Shown: positions 15,131-23,572 of the stretch, in pieces
How positions within the stretch are numbered: the stretch's first letter is position 1
Layout: every line of letters begins with the position of its first letter
Virus record (IMG/VR): IMGVR_UViG_3300046011_010318
Coordinates: 1 to 28,175 of that record
DNA: 28,175 nucleotides
Reading direction: 5' to 3' (one strand)
Source: a virus
Position numbers and translations under genes: made by a program
The notes under the pieces: model-generated
The model's input: only the letters and a program-made list of their open reading frames with translations
Database searches by the model: none
What the model was told of the DNA's origin: nothing

Positions 15131-15148
15131 TTACACCCCCCATCCCTG

Positions 15149-16849
15149 CTACTTCTTCCCCTCAGCCTCCACCTCCTCGACGATATACTTCCGGTGACGG
15201 TTGCGCCCCCTCTGCCCGAAACGCACCCGGGCCCCCGTGCGCAGCCGCATCACCTGCCCCCCGAACTTCTCGGAGAACATCCGACCGAGCGCGCTCTTGC
15301 TCTTCTGGTTCAGCTCCAGCCACTCCTCAGCGCTGTCCTTGTCGCGCTTCCACGTCCCCTCCATGGCCCACGAGAAGCAGTCGTTCTCCTGGCACGCGTC
15401 GACCAGCTCTTGGAAGGTGAACTCCTTGCGCCGCTCCGGCGCCGCCGCCCCGCGCTCATCGATCTTCTCCTGCATCTTCCCATGCAGCAGCTCCACGAGC
15501 GCGAGCATGTCGCTGATCTCGTTGCTGCCCGAGTTGTCATCCACCGGCGGAGCCTCGCACGGATCGCCAAAGCCCGCGTGCGCCACGATCCCGCCAAACA
15601 CCTCACACCACTTCTCGAAGCCCCGCAGCGACCGCCCGCCCTTGGGCCGCCCCGCCTTGTCCCACTCACGTATGAGCGCCCACAACGCCCCCAGCACATC
15701 GCCCCGCACCTCGGGCCGGCAGAGCCACTCCTCGTCTATCGGCCGCTTGACCGCCCGCTCCTGCACGTCGAACGCCTCGCTATAAAGCGACACCCGCAAC
15801 ACCCGCCGCGCGATGTCTTGGCTCAGTTTCAAATTGTTTCCCGTGATAAACACCACGCACTGCTTCTCTGCCGTGAAGCCCGAGAGCCCGCCCAGCATCC
15901 GCCCGCTCATCGTCGCCGACGTCATAAACGCGTTGAGCTCTTGGCTCTTTAGCATCCCGTCCAGATCGTCCAGGAAGAAGTACGCATCCCCATCCAGCGC
16001 CGCGCTGCTCAGCTCCTTGCGCAACTCTTCCGAATTCTCGCCCTTCACGCGCACCCGCGCCGCGCCCGCCACCGGCACGATCGCCAGCTTGGCGAGCAGC
16101 GACTTGCCCGAGCCCACCGCATTCGCCCCATAGACGAAGTGCATCCGCGACGTGAGCGGCCCCAGCAGCCCCACGCCAAACATCGAGAGCATCGCCGCCA
16201 CGCACACCGCCAGATTGCGGCTCGTCCCGTCCTCCTTGAGATCGTTGAACGGGAACTCCGCATACAGCGACTTGATCGACGCCACGGCCTCATCCAGCGG
16301 CATGTCCGCCCGCACCTGGATCCCGCTCGGCAGCGTGAAGATCCGCGCCGCCGCATCGTAGCCCTCGTCCAGCAGATCGATCCGCCCATCCTCGCGCATC
16401 ACCGGCAGCGGCACCGTGTTGACGCGCACCAGCTCCCGTTGCTGCTCCAGAAACGCCGGACTCTGCAAGATCCCCGCCGCCGTGTCCGCGCTCATCGTGT
16501 TGGGGCGCCATTGCGGCTCGCCCTCGACCATCTTGAACTTGGCCGGCACCATGTAGTTTTCCACGTAGGTCTGGAACCGCCGCGGCTCCATCAGCCGCCA
16601 GCCCGCCTTCCGCGCATCGATCGTGACGACCTTCTCGTCGCGCCGATAAATCCCGTTCGTCCGCAAGATCGCGCCCATCTCTTTGGCGGTGCGACTCATG
16701 AGGTAGTTCTCCGCCGGCAGGCGCACAAACGGCCCCACCTTCGGCACCTCGGCCACCACGGCCTCGACCGCGCCCACGCTCGCCACATCGACGAGCCCGC
16801 CCGCCATCGCCCGCGCCACTTTGTTCGCCGCCTCAGATTGTTCGCTCAT
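15149..16849 (-). CDS. Phage replicative helicase/ATPase, D5/SF3-like
   Basis: 566 residues. The likely role is unwinding DNA at the phage replication fork with the primase that precedes it. Visible features are Walker A GANAVGSGKS at residues 241-250, Walker B FFLDDLDG at 291-298, a sensor-type segment FITGNNLKLSQDIARRV at about 334-350 with Asn338/339, and Arg348/349 as a candidate arginine finger. This order (A, B, N-sensor, RR) matches SF3 or D5-like phage ATPases that act with a primase. The N-terminal 200 residues resemble the primase-linked region of such proteins. The C-terminus is basic (RGRNRHRKYIVEE), fitting DNA contact. A strong terminator follows. Unwinding activity is inferred. 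Confidence 0.78.
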   Translation of the reverse strand: MSEQSEAANKVARAMAGGLVDVASVGAVEAVVAEVPKVGPFVRLPAENYLMSRTAKEMGAILRTNGIYRRDEKVVTIDARKAGWRLMEPRRFQTYVENYMVPAKFKMVEGEPQWRPNTMSADTAAGILQSPAFLEQQRELVRVNTVPLPVMREDGRIDLLDEGYDAAARIFTLPSGIQVRADMPLDEAVASIKSLYAEFPFNDLKEDGTSRNLAVCVAAMLSMFGVGLLGPLTSRMHFVYGANAVGSGKSLLAKLAIVPVAGAARVRVKGENSEELRKELSSAALDGDAYFFLDDLDGMLKSQELNAFMTSATMSGRMLGGLSGFTAEKQCVVFITGNNLKLSQDIARRVLRVSLYSEAFDVQERAVKRPIDEEWLCRPEVRGDVLGALWALIREWDKAGRPKGGRSLRGFEKWCEVFGGIVAHAGFGDPCEAPPVDDNSGSNEISDMLALVELLHGKMQEKIDERGAAAPERRKEFTFQELVDACQENDCFSWAMEGTWKRDKDSAEEWLELNQKSKSALGRMFSEKFGGQVMRLRTGARVRFGQRGRNRHRKYIVEEVEAEGKK

Positions 16850-16865
16850 GAAATTTGTTTCTCAG

Positions 16866-18221
16866 TCAAACGCTCTCCGCCATCCCCCGCCGCACCAGCC
16901 CCGCGCGAAACTCATCCCGCGCCGCCCGCAGCCGCGGCGACACGTTCGCATAGTAGCCCAGCCCGCCCTCGATCCAGCGTTGGCCGCGCCCGTCGTCGCT
17001 CTCCGCGATCCCCGTCGCCGCCACGCCGGCCCACATCGCCTCGACATCGCGCACCGGCGCCAGATCCTTGATCGCCCGCACCGGAGCACCCGGCCGCAGA
17101 TAAAGCAGCTTCTGGAGCTTCGGCTGTTCAAAACGCCGATACCCTCCCGCGTCATCCGTCTTCCCCAGCCGCAGCGCACCGGGCAGCCGCGTGAGCCGCA
17201 CACACGAGAGCGCCCCCGCATCATTGCCGCCGATGTGCAGCAGGTTGAGCACTGGCGCGAGCGCCTTGCGCTCCTCATCCCACGCGCCCCGCGTCGCGCA
17301 GTCCACCCGCATCAGCGCATGGATCGACCGCCCGCCGCTCGTGTAAATCGCCTCGATCCGTAGCGGCAACTGCACCAGCAGCCCCAGCCAGTCGCGCATG
17401 TCGCTCACATCGCTTTCTAAGACGATGTAGCGAAACGCCGTCACACTCTCCTCACTGCGCCGGCTCATCTTTGGCTGGCCCGTCTTCGCGTCTAGGCTGC
17501 GCGGATTCGGATGCGCCTTGCCATCGACCGGCTGCGCGAGGAACCAAACGCCCTCCGCGCCCTCGGTCGGCACCTTCTCCGCCGGCCAGATCGCTTGGCC
17601 CTGCGATTTATACACCGAAAAGACGACCACCTTTTCCCCGGCCGGATAGAGCGCCTGCAAGAATCCGCTCGCCGTCACCTGCGCCGGATCCAGCGACGAG
17701 CGATTCGCCAGCCACACCAGATCGACCGTGCCACTCCACGAGCCCGCCATGTCCTTGAGTTTTTGCGGATCAAAGCCCGGCCGGTCGATCTGCGCCACCG
17801 GCCGCGCCCGCGGCTCCACGCGATGCCCCGCCGCATCCGTCTCGATCGGCCGGCCCAGCTCGGAGCGCGCCGAGAAATTCCCGCCCGCATCGCGCAAGCA
17901 GCCCCGCGGGAGCACGCCGGCCTTCGTCTGCAAGCCCGCCGCCTTCTCTGCCGAGGTTAGCTTCCGCCGCAGATCGTCCTCGGAAAACGGGGGCGAACAC
18001 CGGGCGTTGTAATCACGAAAAATCCCCTCGGCCGCAGCGGGCGAAAGCGCAAAGCCCTGGACAAGCACGCAGGCCACATAGAAGCCGGTGGCGTGCCCGC
18101 TCTGCCCCTTGACCGCGCCGTCGAGCTTGGCGACATAGCGCGCCGCCCGCTCCTCCACGGAAAGCCGCGCCTTGGGAGTCGCGGAAGCTCCGCCCTGTCC
18201 GCTCGTGTCGCTCGTGTGCAT
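16866..18221 (-). CDS. DNA primase, archaeo-eukaryotic type (AEP-like)
   Basis: 451 residues from the ATG at 18221. It makes primers for phage DNA replication. The first 100 residues contain a helical region seen in phage primases (HATGFYVACVLVQGFALSP, then PPFSEDDLRRKLTSAEKA). The catalytic-type core shows FRYIVLESDVSD (residues 263-274, with Glu269 and Asp271 as metal ligands), IYTSGGRSIHALMRVD (292-307, with the conserved SGGR-x-x-H), and VRLTRLPGALRLGK (341-354), the Arg-x-Pro-Gly phrase of these enzymes. It starts 25 bases after the SNF2-methyltransferase stop and ends 16 bases before the helicase. Catalytic residues are present by eye; the exact sub-family is not certain. Confidence 0.8.
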   Translation of the reverse strand: MHTSDTSGQGGASATPKARLSVEERAARYVAKLDGAVKGQSGHATGFYVACVLVQGFALSPAAAEGIFRDYNARCSPPFSEDDLRRKLTSAEKAAGLQTKAGVLPRGCLRDAGGNFSARSELGRPIETDAAGHRVEPRARPVAQIDRPGFDPQKLKDMAGSWSGTVDLVWLANRSSLDPAQVTASGFLQALYPAGEKVVVFSVYKSQGQAIWPAEKVPTEGAEGVWFLAQPVDGKAHPNPRSLDAKTGQPKMSRRSEESVTAFRYIVLESDVSDMRDWLGLLVQLPLRIEAIYTSGGRSIHALMRVDCATRGAWDEERKALAPVLNLLHIGGNDAGALSCVRLTRLPGALRLGKTDDAGGYRRFEQPKLQKLLYLRPGAPVRAIKDLAPVRDVEAMWAGVAATGIAESDDGRGQRWIEGGLGYYANVSPRLRAARDEFRAGLVRRGMAESV

Positions 18222-18246
18222 GGGTGAGTGTCTCAGCCTGTCAAAA

Positions 18247-20460
18247 TCAGGCGACGAACAAATCCGACTGGCGCTTGGCGTTTTCGAGGTTTGCGCAGGC
18301 CTGCTCAAAATAGCTCTCCTTCAACTCCGCGCCCACAAATCGGCGGCCAAGTTGCAGCGACTTATAGCCTTCCGAGCCGATACCGGCAAACGGCGAGAAC
18401 ACCAGATCGCCGGGGTTGCTCCATAGGATCACGGCGCGCTCGATCACGTCCAACTGCAACGGGCAGATATGGCGCTCATCCTGATTATCGCGGGCGCCAT
18501 CACGGTTGAGCACGTTGCCTTGATCAACCGTCATCCATACCGGCGAGGCGTATTCCTGCCAAGTATCGACCGGAAACGACTCGGGGTGCTTAATCACCGG
18601 CCGGGGATTCTCGCCGGGCTTGCGAAAGATTAGCAGATAGTCGGCACAGCCTACCCGCGAATCACACGAGTCGGCTTTCAGTGTCTTATAAAGCAGGCCG
18701 TGCGCCTTGGTCCGCTGCATCTCGGTCACGGGCGATTTCCAGATGCAGATCCGCGAGTGAAACAAAAAACCCTGCCGCCAAAAGGCGCGGATGATCTCGC
18801 CGCTGAAATCCTGAAACTCGATCTTGCCGTGCTTCCACTTCGTCGAGAGCAGGTCGACGCAATGCACAGCCACCTCACGCCCCGGCACTACTACGCGAGC
18901 CAGTTCGGCGATCAGCAGCTCAAAGTGCTTCGTGAACTCCGCCAGATCGGCGCAGTTGCCCATATCCTGCGCATCGCTGGAGTAGGTGAAAAGATCGGCA
19001 AACGGCGGGGAGAACACCGCGAAGTCGATGCTATTGTCGGGCAATGAGCGGGCCACCCGCACGCAGTCGCCGTGGTGCATCGTCCAATCGTTGCCGTGCT
19101 TAGTCTGGATATCGGTTTTCATAGTGATTCGGTTAGTCTTCGCCTCGGAGTTTTTCAGATAGTCCGCGGCCTCTTTCATCGCGATCTGCATGGCCGCGTG
19201 GGCGGCGATCTTCTTTTCGATTACTGAAAGAATCGCGCCCTCCGTGCTCGCCTGCACGATGTAGGCATTAACGGGCTGCTTTTGCCCGAAGCGATAGGAG
19301 CGGCGCAGCGCCTGATAGAAATCCTCAAACGAGTAGGAGAGTCCCACAAAGGCCACGTGCGCGCAGTGCTGCCAGTTGAGTCCCATGCCAGCGATCGAGG
19401 GCTTGGTGATGATCACGCGCACATCGCCATCCGTAAAGGCGTCGAGCTTGTGCTCTTTGTCTTTGGCCGAGTCCGATCCGCGCACCTCTACGGCATCAGG
19501 TATCAGCTCCGCCAGGTGATCGGCCTCATCGTTCGTATTACACCACACGATCCACGGCGCGCTCGATTTGTTCACCAGCTCCGCCACTTTTTCCGAACGA
19601 GTCCGCGAGGTGAGCCGCATTTCTTTGTGCATCGTCGTGGCCGAAAGCGTCACATGCCGAAACAGCTCCTCACCGGCATCGGCCGCCTCATCGACGGCCA
19701 CCGTGATATTGTGCATATAAAGGGGGGGAAGAATATAGCCGTCATCCGAGAAACCGAGATCGCTCGGCTTGCTCACGCACGCCGCCCACGAGGCCACCCA
19801 GCGCCAAAACTCATTCTCAGCGTGCTTCTTGAGCCGCCAGTCGCCGGTGTTGAACGTATCGTTGATGAAGAACGTGCAGAGCATCTGCGCGGGCGAGCAC
19901 ACCCCGAGAAAGTCCGCGTGCTGGCCAAATTCCGTATAGTCATTCGGGCTCGGCGTGGCCGTGCAGCAGAGGCGATAGGGCGTCTCGGCAAAGGCCGCCG
20001 TGAGCCGTTGGCGCGTCTTGCCTGTAAAGTTTTTCAGGATGCTCGATTCATCGAGCACCACGCCCGCAAACTCCGCCGGCGTGAAATGTTCCAGCTTCTC
20101 GTAGTTGGTGATCACGATCCGCGCAAAGCCCACTTGATGCTGGTTTTCGCACACCCGCACATCCTTATATCCGAAGCGCTCGGCCTCGTGAGCCGTTTGG
20201 TGAGCCACTGCCAGCGGCGTCAATATCAGCACAGGCTTTCTTGTATGATTCACGATCTGATTTGCCCACTCAAGCTGCTGGAGCGTCTTGCCGAGTCCGC
20301 AGTCCTCAAACAGCGCTGCGCGCCCCTGTCTCACCGCCCACCGCACGACGTGCTTCTGCCAGTCGAAAAGTGGCACGGTGATTTCAGCAGGCTCAAAGCC
20401 GTGCGGCAAATGCCGGCGGATCTTGCTGGCGACAAATTGATCGTAGTCCGTCGTGCTCAT
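18247..20460 (-). CDS. SNF2-type helicase fused to a beta-class DNA methyltransferase
   Basis: 737 residues. Residues 30-430 form a SNF2/DEAD-like helicase: motif I CGLGKT (54-59), motif II LDESS (136-140), motif III CTATPSPND (166-174), and motif VI ALRRSYRFGQKQ (384-395). Residues 450-737 form a DNA methyltransferase: HGD near 463-465, FSPPF (483-487) as the catalytic motif IV, a variable target region, then FSPFAGIGSEGY (688-699) as the AdoMet-binding motif. Motif IV before motif I gives the beta class, and SPPF favours N4-cytosine methylation, though N6-adenine is possible. It may protect phage DNA or act in replication. The start overlaps the ParB-like stop as ATGA. Its DNA is clearly less GC-rich than its neighbours, suggesting separate acquisition. 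Confidence 0.9.
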   Translation of the reverse strand: MSTTDYDQFVASKIRRHLPHGFEPAEITVPLFDWQKHVVRWAVRQGRAALFEDCGLGKTLQQLEWANQIVNHTRKPVLILTPLAVAHQTAHEAERFGYKDVRVCENQHQVGFARIVITNYEKLEHFTPAEFAGVVLDESSILKNFTGKTRQRLTAAFAETPYRLCCTATPSPNDYTEFGQHADFLGVCSPAQMLCTFFINDTFNTGDWRLKKHAENEFWRWVASWAACVSKPSDLGFSDDGYILPPLYMHNITVAVDEAADAGEELFRHVTLSATTMHKEMRLTSRTRSEKVAELVNKSSAPWIVWCNTNDEADHLAELIPDAVEVRGSDSAKDKEHKLDAFTDGDVRVIITKPSIAGMGLNWQHCAHVAFVGLSYSFEDFYQALRRSYRFGQKQPVNAYIVQASTEGAILSVIEKKIAAHAAMQIAMKEAADYLKNSEAKTNRITMKTDIQTKHGNDWTMHHGDCVRVARSLPDNSIDFAVFSPPFADLFTYSSDAQDMGNCADLAEFTKHFELLIAELARVVVPGREVAVHCVDLLSTKWKHGKIEFQDFSGEIIRAFWRQGFLFHSRICIWKSPVTEMQRTKAHGLLYKTLKADSCDSRVGCADYLLIFRKPGENPRPVIKHPESFPVDTWQEYASPVWMTVDQGNVLNRDGARDNQDERHICPLQLDVIERAVILWSNPGDLVFSPFAGIGSEGYKSLQLGRRFVGAELKESYFEQACANLENAKRQSDLFVA

Positions 20461-22157
20461 CGTGGTCCCTCGTTCAAAGCTTCCTCATCCGCCAGCGCCG
20501 CCGCATCCGCCGCCGCATCCCATTCCGCAACCATGAGCTGATCGTGCCACTCACGCACCAGCGCGCTCTCCGTGCCCTCGGCGCGCACGCGCGGCGTGAG
20601 TTGCATGATCGCCACCAGCGCGGCCAGCTCTCGCGCCTGAAAGCCTCCGGCAAACACCTTGAACTGCTCGCGGATCGCGCCTTCCTCCGGCTCATACCAC
20701 GCGATCCCCACGCTTTTTAGAAACTCCAGATCGGCATCCGTGAGCGCCTCCAGCTGCAAATCGAAGAGCAACGCCCAAAACACATAGCTCTCCACCATCG
20801 CCGTCTGCCGGATCGGGTAGGGCTTTTCGAGCACCGCTTGGAGCTCTGTCAGCCACTTCGCCGCCGCGATCTCCCGGGCCAGCGTCGCCTTGGCCGAGGC
20901 CCGATCCTCCGCCGTGCGCTGCTTCTCGCCGGCCACGATCGAGCCCTCCTTTTCGCCCTTCGCGCCCTTCGCCACCTTCGCCGCCGGCACGCCCACTTGT
21001 TTGATCACCTCGGGCCGGAAGATCGCGTGCTCCTCATTCGCCACCACGGCCGCCAGCGCCTCGGCCCGCTTTACGAGATCCACCGTGCGCCCGTTTTGGT
21101 CAAAGCCCACGTGCACCTGCACCGTCGCGGCCTCGCCCTCGACCAGCTTCTTCCACGTCGGCACGCTCGCCACCTCGGGCTTGATCATGTCGAACGCCGG
21201 CTGGCAGTTGAGCTCCACGTAGTCGGACGCCCAATAGATCCCTTCTTGATCAGCGGGGAACACCGCCGCGTTTTCCTCCTCGCTCAGCACCAGATGCCCC
21301 GCGGCCTGCTCCTTGGCGATCTTCGCCGCCCGCCCGGCCGCCTGTTTTTTGGCAAAACACTCCGGCTGCATACACATCTGCTGCGCCTTGCCGGCGAGCT
21401 TCACGCCCTCGGCCGCGAGATCAAGGTTGTTGCCCGAGCGCAGCGGACACACCTCACACGCCGGCACGCCCGGCACCACGTCCGCCGCTTTGCGGTCAAA
21501 CTCCGCCAGGCTCAGGCTCGTCATCGTGTGCGCCTCGATCCACTGCGCCGCCGCCCGCGTCGAGAGCGGCCCCATCGTCTCGACCGGGTGGAGAATCGCC
21601 GCCACCGCCCGCTTTTGGTTTTCGGCGCCCGGGATCCGCGCGACCATCGCCGCGATCGAGGCCCCCGCCTGCTGCTCCTCCACCGCCCGGCGCAGCTCCG
21701 CCGGCACCGCGAGCAGCGACCGACGCTGCTGCACATGCGTCACCGAGCGCCCAAACTTTTTGGCGCACCCCTCGAGGGTGAGCTGCAGCTTGGCCATGGC
21801 CGCGGCATAGCCCTCGGCCTCCTCAAACGGGGTGAGCGAGTCCACATTGCCCACCGCGCCGGTGCCGAGGATGATGTCGAACATCTCGGCATCCGTGAGC
21901 GGAGCGACGCGCACCGCCAGCGACTCGATCCCGCCGAGCCGCGCCGCCCGCAGCCGCCGGGCACCGTTGGCGAGCTCGTAGCGGCCCGCCTCGGTCGGAT
22001 GCGAGCGCACGAGCAGCGGCTCGATCTGCCCGACGCGCAACGATTCGGCGAGCTCCGGCAGTTTTGTAAAATGCTTCCGAGGATTGAGCGGCGACTCATC
22101 GATCAGATCGACGGCCACCTTTTTCACTTTCAGCGAGGCGATGGAATTGGATTTCAT
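20457..22157 (-). CDS. ParB-like DNA-binding protein with Cys-rich middle
   Basis: 566 residues. The N-terminal ParB/Spo0J-type domain is at about residues 10-100: VDLIDESPLNPRKHF, LAESLRVGQIEPLLVRSH, then ELANGARRLRAARL, which corresponds to the CTP-binding GERR box of ParB with Ala replacing Glu. An HTH follows at about 127-148 (LEGCAKKFGRSVTHVQQRRS). Four cysteines in CEVCPLR (C234, C237) and CMQPECF (C262, C267) may bind zinc; this pair is common in phage ParB-like proteins. The long C-terminus is helical. Standard ParB is about 280-350 residues, so this is a larger phage type. It may organise phage DNA or recruit the helicase-methyltransferase that is translationally coupled to it. The leader is A-rich, with no Shine-Dalgarno sequence. 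Confidence 0.85.
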   Translation of the reverse strand: MKSNSIASLKVKKVAVDLIDESPLNPRKHFTKLPELAESLRVGQIEPLLVRSHPTEAGRYELANGARRLRAARLGGIESLAVRVAPLTDAEMFDIILGTGAVGNVDSLTPFEEAEGYAAAMAKLQLTLEGCAKKFGRSVTHVQQRRSLLAVPAELRRAVEEQQAGASIAAMVARIPGAENQKRAVAAILHPVETMGPLSTRAAAQWIEAHTMTSLSLAEFDRKAADVVPGVPACEVCPLRSGNNLDLAAEGVKLAGKAQQMCMQPECFAKKQAAGRAAKIAKEQAAGHLVLSEEENAAVFPADQEGIYWASDYVELNCQPAFDMIKPEVASVPTWKKLVEGEAATVQVHVGFDQNGRTVDLVKRAEALAAVVANEEHAIFRPEVIKQVGVPAAKVAKGAKGEKEGSIVAGEKQRTAEDRASAKATLAREIAAAKWLTELQAVLEKPYPIRQTAMVESYVFWALLFDLQLEALTDADLEFLKSVGIAWYEPEEGAIREQFKVFAGGFQARELAALVAIMQLTPRVRAEGTESALVREWHDQLMVAEWDAAADAAALADEEALNEGPR

Positions 22158-22168
22158 AGGTTAAATTT

Positions 22169-22687
22169 TTAGGCCGCAGCCTGCTTCCGTGTCCCGCCGC
22201 AGCGGTTGCGATTGCCCCGCGCTTGGCGGGCCGACTTCTCCCGCGCCGTGGCGCTCTTCTGGTCGGGCATCGTGATCTGGCGAAAGCCACCGCGCACCCG
22301 CATCTCCTCTTGGATCTTGTGCTCCCGGGCGGTGTGCGTGGCCCGGCCCTTGTCGCCGAGCAGCGCCGCCATCTGCGTGCGGTTCATCCCCAGCACCAGA
22401 TCCGGCCGCATCATGCGGGTAAAAGCGCACAAGCGCTTCATGACTGGCCGCGGGTCCGGCCCCACGCTCCAAAGCACAGAGAGAAACTGCATGACCGCTT
22501 CCTCCTTTGCGGCGATAATCTCCGCACGTTCATCCGCGCCCGACTCGCGGTTCAGCAATTCCTCAAACGGCAACGGCGCCGGTGCCGGCACCGCGGCGTG
22601 GCCGTTTTGCCGGTGCACCCGGGCGAGGACGGCGTGGACATGACGCTCGTGGAGCAGCAGCGCCGCATCGGTATCGTGCGCGCTCAT
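22169..22687 (-). CDS. HTH-containing phage protein in replication operon
   Basis: 172 residues, starting inside the stop of the small membrane protein (ATGA). The central part has a helical run, PRPVMKRLCAFTRMMRPDLV, then a likely helix-turn-helix at about residues 100-125 (MNRTQMAALLGDKGRATHTA). The C-terminal 35 residues are strongly basic (KSARQARGNRNRCGGTRKQ), suiting nucleic-acid contact. Its TAA stop feeds the A-tract leader of the ParB-like gene 11 bases on. No known family recognised. It could be a replication accessory or regulatory DNA-binding protein. Confidence 0.6.
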   Translation of the reverse strand: MSAHDTDAALLLHERHVHAVLARVHRQNGHAAVPAPAPLPFEELLNRESGADERAEIIAAKEEAVMQFLSVLWSVGPDPRPVMKRLCAFTRMMRPDLVLGMNRTQMAALLGDKGRATHTAREHKIQEEMRVRGGFRQITMPDQKSATAREKSARQARGNRNRCGGTRKQAAA

Positions 22688-22863
22688 AATCGACCTCCGC
22701 GCCAGTTGCGGATCGGATCAAAAACCTTCGCCAAGTGCGCCCGCCGCCGCTCGCGCAGGTAAGAAATCGCCGCGCAGCAGACCCAGCCCACGATGGCCAA
22801 CGCCGCCAGCGCGCACAATATCGCCACCGCCGCGCCGCCGTAGATAAAAGCGCGCCCGATCAT
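22684..22863 (-). CDS. Small single-span membrane protein
   Basis: 59 residues, starting at the ATG that overlaps the previous stop as ATGA. The first half is one strong membrane segment (IYGGAAVAILCALAALAIVG, then WVCCAAIS), and the second half is basic (YLRERRRAHLAKVFDPIRNW), predicted to be cytoplasmic by the positive-inside rule. It ends in an ATGA overlap with the HTH protein. Its place in the early operon, not near lysis genes, makes a holin role less likely. It may be a membrane anchor or a superinfection-type factor. Function unknown. Confidence 0.6.
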   Translation of the reverse strand: MIGRAFIYGGAAVAILCALAALAIVGWVCCAAISYLRERRRAHLAKVFDPIRNWRGGRL

Positions 22864-23417
22864 GCCATCACCCCTTTCGCATACCACGGCGATCGCGCCG
22901 GCCGCGCCGCCAAGGGCGCGCCATAAACCTTCTCCGCCGGCTCTGCACCGCCCGCAGTGGTGAGCCATTGCATCAGCCGCGCCGCCGCGCCCGTGCGCCC
23001 CGACACCGCCAGCTCGCCGACCAACTCCGGCAACACCGCCCGCCGCAGCACCATGCCGCTCGGGAGCTGTTCAAAGTCGTAGCCTGGGCGGAAACAAAGC
23101 GCCACGAAATGGCGCATTATTTCCTGATCCGCGAGGCCGACGATGGCGGCCACCTCGGCCACGGCGATCTGCTTGTCGGAAATGTGCCGGTCTCTCCCGG
23201 CCGTCGCGCTACTTACCGCGCACGAAAGACGAGGCGGCGCCTCGCCAAAGAACACCTTGTGACATGCCGGGCAGATACCGTGAGATACGGTAAAGCCGGC
23301 GTTTTCAGCGTAAGCGTCGCCCTCTTTTTTCGAAGGACACCACGCGCAGACGGTGGCAAAGTTGTTTTCGGCGTCTAATTTGAGCACCGAAGAAGGGGAA
23401 AAAGAGGCCGAATTCAT
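22860..23417 (-). CDS. Zinc-ribbon phage protein, first gene of the early operon
   Basis: 185 residues. It carries two Cys pairs, CAWC (C24, C27) and CPAC (C49, C52), separated by about 21 residues with SHGIC before the second. This spacing fits a zinc ribbon and resembles the ATVCAWCP...SHGICP type seen in various GC-rich bacteria and phages. The rest is helical (VAEVAAIVGLADQEIMRHFV). It starts 155 bases from the divergently oriented integrase, so the intergenic region must hold the early promoter. It is coupled by ATGA to the next gene. Regulatory or DNA-associated function is likely but unproven. Confidence 0.65.
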   Translation of the reverse strand: MNSASFSPSSVLKLDAENNFATVCAWCPSKKEGDAYAENAGFTVSHGICPACHKVFFGEAPPRLSCAVSSATAGRDRHISDKQIAVAEVAAIVGLADQEIMRHFVALCFRPGYDFEQLPSGMVLRRAVLPELVGELAVSGRTGAAARLMQWLTTAGGAEPAEKVYGAPLAARPARSPWYAKGVMA

Positions 23418-23572
23418 GCCGCACCTCCCGTCCCAAACGCGAACCGCTCACGCGTAGCCCCGCAAGTCGCATCCCGATTTGCTCCACCATCGCCTTTCGG
23501 GGTGGGGGTGCGGGAGGCGGTTTCAGAGTGAAGGCTTGTAACTGGTTGGCACTCCGTGGCACTGCTTGACAC
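23418..23572. promoter_or_regulatory. Divergent intergenic region with repeated AAACGCGAACC
   Basis: This 155-base gap must drive the leftward early operon and the rightward integrase. The 11-mer AAACGCGAACC occurs at 23435-23445 here and again at 23577-23587 and 23611-23621 just inside the integrase frame, all in the same orientation. Repeated sites beside an integrase gene may be integrase arm sites or repressor operators. No clear -35/-10 pair was identified. Confidence 0.45.
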
